Shown here piece after piece: positions 35,629 through 38,933 of a DNA stretch of 38,933 bases. The number at the start of each line of letters is the position of its first letter. Position 1 is the first letter of the stretch. Both the position numbers and the translations under genes were made by a program. This DNA comes from an uncultured Erythrobacter sp. (lineage in GTDB: Bacteria > Pseudomonadota > Alphaproteobacteria > Sphingomonadales > Sphingomonadaceae). Location: the NCBI GenBank assembly GCA_937899785.1, contig CALCCG010000237.1, forward strand, positions 1 to 38,933, read 5' to 3'. A model generated the notes under the pieces. It was not told the DNA's origin. It saw only the letters and a program-made list of their open reading frames with translations, and did no database searches.

Positions 35629-36014
35629 TGGGCGACGGCACTTCGATCGGACGCGTCCGGGGGCTGGGGTCCTCGCATCACGGCGCGCATCACTGGCTCA
35701 CGCACCGTTTCAGCGCGATCAGCAATCTTGTGCTGATGAGCTGGTTCATCATCAGCCTGCTGCTGTTGGGCGATTATTCCTACGAAGCGATGGTCGAGTG
35801 GCTGTCCGCCCCGGTCCCGGCGGTGGCGATGATGCTGCTTGCAGGCAGCCTTTTCTGGCACGCGCAGATGGGTCTTCAGGTCCTGATTGAGGACTATATC
35901 CACGAACCCGGCTCGAAGTTCGGGCTGCTGACGCTTCTCAACCTGGCTGCCGTCGGCGGCGGGGTTTTCTGTATTTTCAGCGTTGCAACGCTCGCCTTTG
36001 GAGTTTCCGCGTAA
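35628..36014 (+). CDS. sdhD: succinate dehydrogenase membrane anchor subunit
   Basis: 128-aa second anchor of complex II with three membrane segments (about 33-50, 61-80, 97-122). The N-terminus [22 protein letters not shown] and the middle [19 protein letters not shown] fit SdhD. The ATG at 35628 shares its first base with the sdhC stop; a longer frame from 35541 overlaps sdhC and is dismissed. It overlaps sdhA by one base (TAATG). Confidence 0.93.
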   Translation: MGDGTSIGRVRGLGSSHHGAHHWLTHRFSAISNLVLMSWFIISLLLLGDYSYEAMVEWLSAPVPAVAMMLLAGSLFWHAQMGLQVLIEDYIHEPGSKFGLLTLLNLAAVGGGVFCIFSVATLAFGVSA

Positions 36015-37867
36015 TGGCCACCGCAGCAGCAAACGATCCCGGCCCACAATTGCAGGGCTCTTACACTATTATAGACCACACCTATGACGTCGTCGTGGTG
36101 GGCGCGGGCGGCTCAGGTCTGCGCGCGACGATGGGCGCGGCGGAAGCGGGGCTGAGAACCGCGAACATCTCCAAGGTCTTTCCCACACGCTCGCACACCG
36201 TGGCCGCGCAAGGCGGTATTGCGGCGTCGCTGGGCAACAACACGCCCGATCACTGGACCTGGCACATGTACGACACCGTCAAGGGGTCGGACTGGCTGGG
36301 CGATCAGGACGCGATCGAATATCTCGCGCGCGAAGCTCCGGCGGCGGTGTACGAGCTGGAGCACGCGGGCGTGCCCTTCAGCCGCAACGATGACGGCACG
36401 ATCTATCAGCGTCCGTTTGGCGGCCATATGCAGAATATGGGCGCGGGCCCGCCCGTGCAGCGCACCTGCGCGGCGGCGGACCGCACGGGGCACGCCATGC
36501 TCCACGCGCTGTATCAGCAGAGCCTCAAATACGACGCGGACTTCTTCATCGAGTATTTCGCGCTCGACCTCATCATGAGCGATGAGGGCGGCGAGAAGAA
36601 GTGCGTCGGCGTGATGGCCATGTGCCTCGATGATGGCACGATCCACCGGTTTCGCGCTCAAAGCGTGGTGCTGGCAACTGGCGGCTATGGGCGATGCTAT
36701 TACACCGCCACCAGCGCTCACACCTGCACCGGCGATGGCGGCGGCATGGTGCTGCGCGCTGGCCTGCCGCTCCAAGACATGGAGTTTGTCCAATTCCACC
36801 CGACCGGCATTTACGGCGCGGGCGTGCTTATCACCGAAGGCGCGCGCGGCGAGGGCGGGTACCTCACCAATTCCGAAGGCGAGCGGTTTATGGAGCGCTA
36901 CGCCCCGAGCGCGAAGGACCTGGCTTCGCGCGATGTGGTCAGCCGCTCAATGGCGCTTGAAATGCGCGAAGGGCGCGGTGTGGGCGCGGATGGCGATCAC
37001 ATCCATCTGCACCTCGACCATATCGATCCCGAAGTGCTGGCTCAGCGTTTGCCGGGCATCACCGAAAGCGGCAAGATCTTTGCCGGTGTTGACCTGACGC
37101 GCGAAGCGCTGCCCGTCACGCCGACCGTCCACTACAACATGGGCGGCATCCCGTGCAATTATCACGGCCAGGTTGTGACGCTCGGCCCTGATGGCAATCC
37201 GGATCACGAGATCCCGGGCCTCTACGCGGTTGGCGAAGCGGCCTGCGTGTCGGTCCACGGCGCGAACCGACTGGGCTCGAACTCGCTGATCGATCTGGTC
37301 GTCTTTGGCCGCGCGACCGGCCACCATTTGCGCGACACCCTTGAGCCCAACGCCGCCCAGTCCGAACTGCCCAAGGATTCGGCCGATCTGGCGCTCTCGC
37401 GCCTCGACCACTTCCGCCACGCGAAAGGCGGCTCGCCCACCGCGCAAATCCGCGCGGAAATGCAAAAGGCGATGCAAAAGCATTGCGCGGTGTTCCGCGA
37501 TCAGGAGCTGATGGACGAAGGCGTCCAGAAGCTCGCCGATCAGAACAAGCGGATGGAGGACATCCACGTCACCGACCAATCGCTGATCTGGAACAGCGAC
37601 CTGATCGAAACGCTGGAGCTGGATAACCTCATGTCTCAGGCCAACGTGACGATGGCCTCGGCGGCGAACCGCAAGGAAAGCCGCGGCGCGCACGCGCATG
37701 AGGACTATCCTGATCGCAACGACAAGGAATGGATGAAGCACACCATCGCCTGGTTCGACGGCTGGGGCGGACGCGGCTCGAACATCCGCATGGATTACCG
37801 CCCCGTGCACGAATACACGCTGACCGACGACGCTGAATATATCGAGCCCAAGGCGCGGGTGTACTAA
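36014..37867 (+). CDS. sdhA: succinate dehydrogenase flavoprotein subunit
   Basis: 617-aa catalytic flavoprotein of complex II, oxidising succinate to fumarate. The FAD-binding [18 protein letters not shown], the flavinylated His in SHTVAAQGG (about 61), [19 protein letters not shown] and the active-site Arg region are all present, and length is standard. The start overlaps sdhD. The usual next gene, sdhB (iron-sulfur subunit), does not follow within the window; instead come two unrelated small membrane-protein genes. Confidence 0.97.
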   Translation: MATAAANDPGPQLQGSYTIIDHTYDVVVVGAGGSGLRATMGAAEAGLRTANISKVFPTRSHTVAAQGGIAASLGNNTPDHWTWHMYDTVKGSDWLGDQDAIEYLAREAPAAVYELEHAGVPFSRNDDGTIYQRPFGGHMQNMGAGPPVQRTCAAADRTGHAMLHALYQQSLKYDADFFIEYFALDLIMSDEGGEKKCVGVMAMCLDDGTIHRFRAQSVVLATGGYGRCYYTATSAHTCTGDGGGMVLRAGLPLQDMEFVQFHPTGIYGAGVLITEGARGEGGYLTNSEGERFMERYAPSAKDLASRDVVSRSMALEMREGRGVGADGDHIHLHLDHIDPEVLAQRLPGITESGKIFAGVDLTREALPVTPTVHYNMGGIPCNYHGQVVTLGPDGNPDHEIPGLYAVGEAACVSVHGANRLGSNSLIDLVVFGRATGHHLRDTLEPNAAQSELPKDSADLALSRLDHFRHAKGGSPTAQIRAEMQKAMQKHCAVFRDQELMDEGVQKLADQNKRMEDIHVTDQSLIWNSDLIETLELDNLMSQANVTMASAANRKESRGAHAHEDYPDRNDKEWMKHTIAWFDGWGGRGSNIRMDYRPVHEYTLTDDAEYIEPKARVY

Positions 37868-37893
37868 GCCGAGGCCACTTCCGGGCAAGAGCG

Positions 37894-38427
37894 ATGGAGA
37901 GCCAGAAACAGCGCCTCAGCGCCCGGCTCTCCTCCTATTGGAAGATGGAGGTTGGCAACGCGCTGTTGGTCCCGGCGATCATGGTGTTTGTTTGCGTCAG
38001 CTACGATCAGACGCTTGGTATCGGCCTGGTGCTCGCCTGGGTTCCTATGGGCGGGCTTTTGGTCCTCGGCGGGCTCTATTGGCGCGCCAAGCTGCATCAG
38101 TTGGAGGGGCGAGGCGAGACGATGCGCGCCTTCGTGCCGCTTGCGCGAAAATGGCGTTTGCCGCTGCTGGCGACCACCGTGTTGGCGCTGGTTCTGGCGG
38201 TGGGCGTGTGGCTCACCGACTTGGCCGCCTCAACCGGGGAGCGCTGGGCGATCACTATCGCCGCCGCGCTCGCGGGTCTGGAATATGTCAACTATTACCA
38301 TCGCCAGCTGCAACACTTTGACCATTGGGCTGATTTCCGGCGCTTGATTAGCGGAAACGGGTTTGCGCCGTCGTCCATGGCGAAAGACCTGAAGCGCCGT
38401 CCAAGTGATGCGGATCACGCTGACTAA
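37894..38427 (+). CDS. membrane protein, unknown function, behind sdhA
   Basis: 177-aa protein with about four membrane segments (about 24-40, 45-63, 87-107, 117-132) and a charged C-terminus (KDLKRRPSDADHAD). No family is recognised and no good Shine-Dalgarno is seen. It starts 26 bp after the sdhA stop, so it is probably on the sdh transcript. Confidence 0.6.
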   Translation: MESQKQRLSARLSSYWKMEVGNALLVPAIMVFVCVSYDQTLGIGLVLAWVPMGGLLVLGGLYWRAKLHQLEGRGETMRAFVPLARKWRLPLLATTVLALVLAVGVWLTDLAASTGERWAITIAAALAGLEYVNYYHRQLQHFDHWADFRRLISGNGFAPSSMAKDLKRRPSDADHAD

Positions 38428-38512
38428 GCCTTATGTAAGCGATACCAATTCTATTGACGCTTGTTACAAGTATCCGCGGCTCTAAGGATGAGACGCGAGC
38501 GAAGGGGTACGC

Positions 38513-38848
38513 ATGCAGCTTCTCGACAAATTCGATGATCCTGAGGTTGAGCGCGCCTATATTGAAAGCGAGCGCACAGCGCGCATTCCCGCGACCCGCT
38601 TTCTGGCGGGGATCGGGATCGTCACGCTTGTCAGCTATATTGGGTTCAACCCTATGCACTTTCCGATGGAGGGGGTGCTCGCCTACAATATGGCCGCCGG
38701 GCCGTATATACTGCTGCAGGTTGGCATCGTCGCGGTCACCTTCACGCGGTTCTACGTCGAAAAGCAGTGGGTCGATCAAATCATATTCAGCCTCATGACC
38801 GCGAACATGTACGCGCTGATCGAGGCGCGACAGCCATTGCCCGAATAA
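38513..38848 (+). CDS. 111-aa membrane protein, or truncated N-terminal domain of a longer gene
   Basis: Residues 29-46, 59-79 and 89-105 look membrane-embedded; the N-terminus (MQLLDKFDDPEVERAYIESERTARIP) is charged. AAGGGG lies 5-6 nt before the ATG. The TAA at 38846-38848 is followed in the same frame by an open stretch that reaches the window end, beginning with an ATG at 38864. The gene could thus be complete at 111 residues or be the N-terminal part of a longer protein interrupted by a stop, such as a membrane-anchored signalling enzyme. No family is recognised. Confidence 0.55.
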   Translation: MQLLDKFDDPEVERAYIESERTARIPATRFLAGIGIVTLVSYIGFNPMHFPMEGVLAYNMAAGPYILLQVGIVAVTFTRFYVEKQWVDQIIFSLMTANMYALIEARQPLPE

Positions 38849-38863
38849 TGTGCTATTGCACCC

Positions 38864-38933
38864 ATGGCCGAGGAGTACTTTTCAGGTGGTCCGTTACCAG
38901 TCGGCAAGTTACTCGAAACACTACTCGCCCTGG
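38864..38933 (+). CDS. possible start of a further gene, cut by the window edge
   Basis: From the ATG at 38864, 23 codons remain open (MAEEYFSGGPLPVGKLLETL...). It lies in the same frame as the preceding gene, 15 bp after its stop. No ribosome-binding site is apparent and the piece is too short to assign. It may be a separate gene or the continuation of the one before. Confidence 0.3.
   Translation, partial: MAEEYFSGGPLPVGKLLETLLAL

Overview
The window is typical of an alphaproteobacterium of the Sphingomonadales, most likely an Erythrobacter-like marine lineage. Support comes from the high-GC coding style, the bamD-recN-ligA neighbourhood, an alphaproteobacterial sdhCDA cluster, a large TonB-dependent receptor, and many GTG/TTG starts. 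This placement is inference from gene content; there is no rRNA in the window. No tRNA, rRNA, CRISPR array or recognisable transposase was found.

Layout. 1-926: the start of an HlyD-type secretion adaptor (minus, cut by the window edge) and a 358-bp spacer, both less GC-rich than the rest. 927-4992: an N-acyl-D-amino-acid deacylase-type amidohydrolase (minus), then an epoxide-hydrolase-like enzyme, an exported glycerophosphodiester phosphodiesterase and a Cys-rich DUF2282/BufA1-like exported peptide (plus). 5021-7687: a polyhydroxyalkanoate pair, class II-like synthase phaC followed by depolymerase phaZ (minus). 7969-13126: two tandem, paralogous PAS-GGDEF-EAL-PilZ cyclic-di-GMP proteins; the second has a degenerate EAL domain. 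13248-15065: lepA.

15069-19209 is the accessory heart of the window. It holds a lower-GC restriction-modification pair (REase and C5-methyltransferase, overlapping by 8 bp), then a HigBA/RelE-type toxin-antitoxin module that sits between two 248-bp direct repeats. One repeat is the 3' end of an intact 279-aa HTH-like gene. The other is a detached copy of that 3' end, whose reading frame overlaps the antitoxin stop codon. This architecture is the most unusual thing here.

19312-20924: a two-gene purine salvage operon (phosphoribosyltransferase plus adenine deaminase). 21032-23727: a TonB receptor and a small membrane protein (minus) preceded by a strong Fur-box-like palindrome. 23945-30297: bamD, recN, a gene broken by an in-frame TGA, a small membrane protein, a Tat-type ABM-domain protein and ligA. 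30339-31703: membrane proteins and a CinA-like protein lacking the usual active-site Ser. 31732-33442: an ECF42-type sigma factor with its DGPF/YCII partner and a candidate self-regulated promoter. 33439-35123: prmA and a short-chain dehydrogenase (minus). 35233-38933: sdhC, sdhD, sdhA, two small membrane-protein genes and a gene cut by the window edge; sdhB is not in the window.
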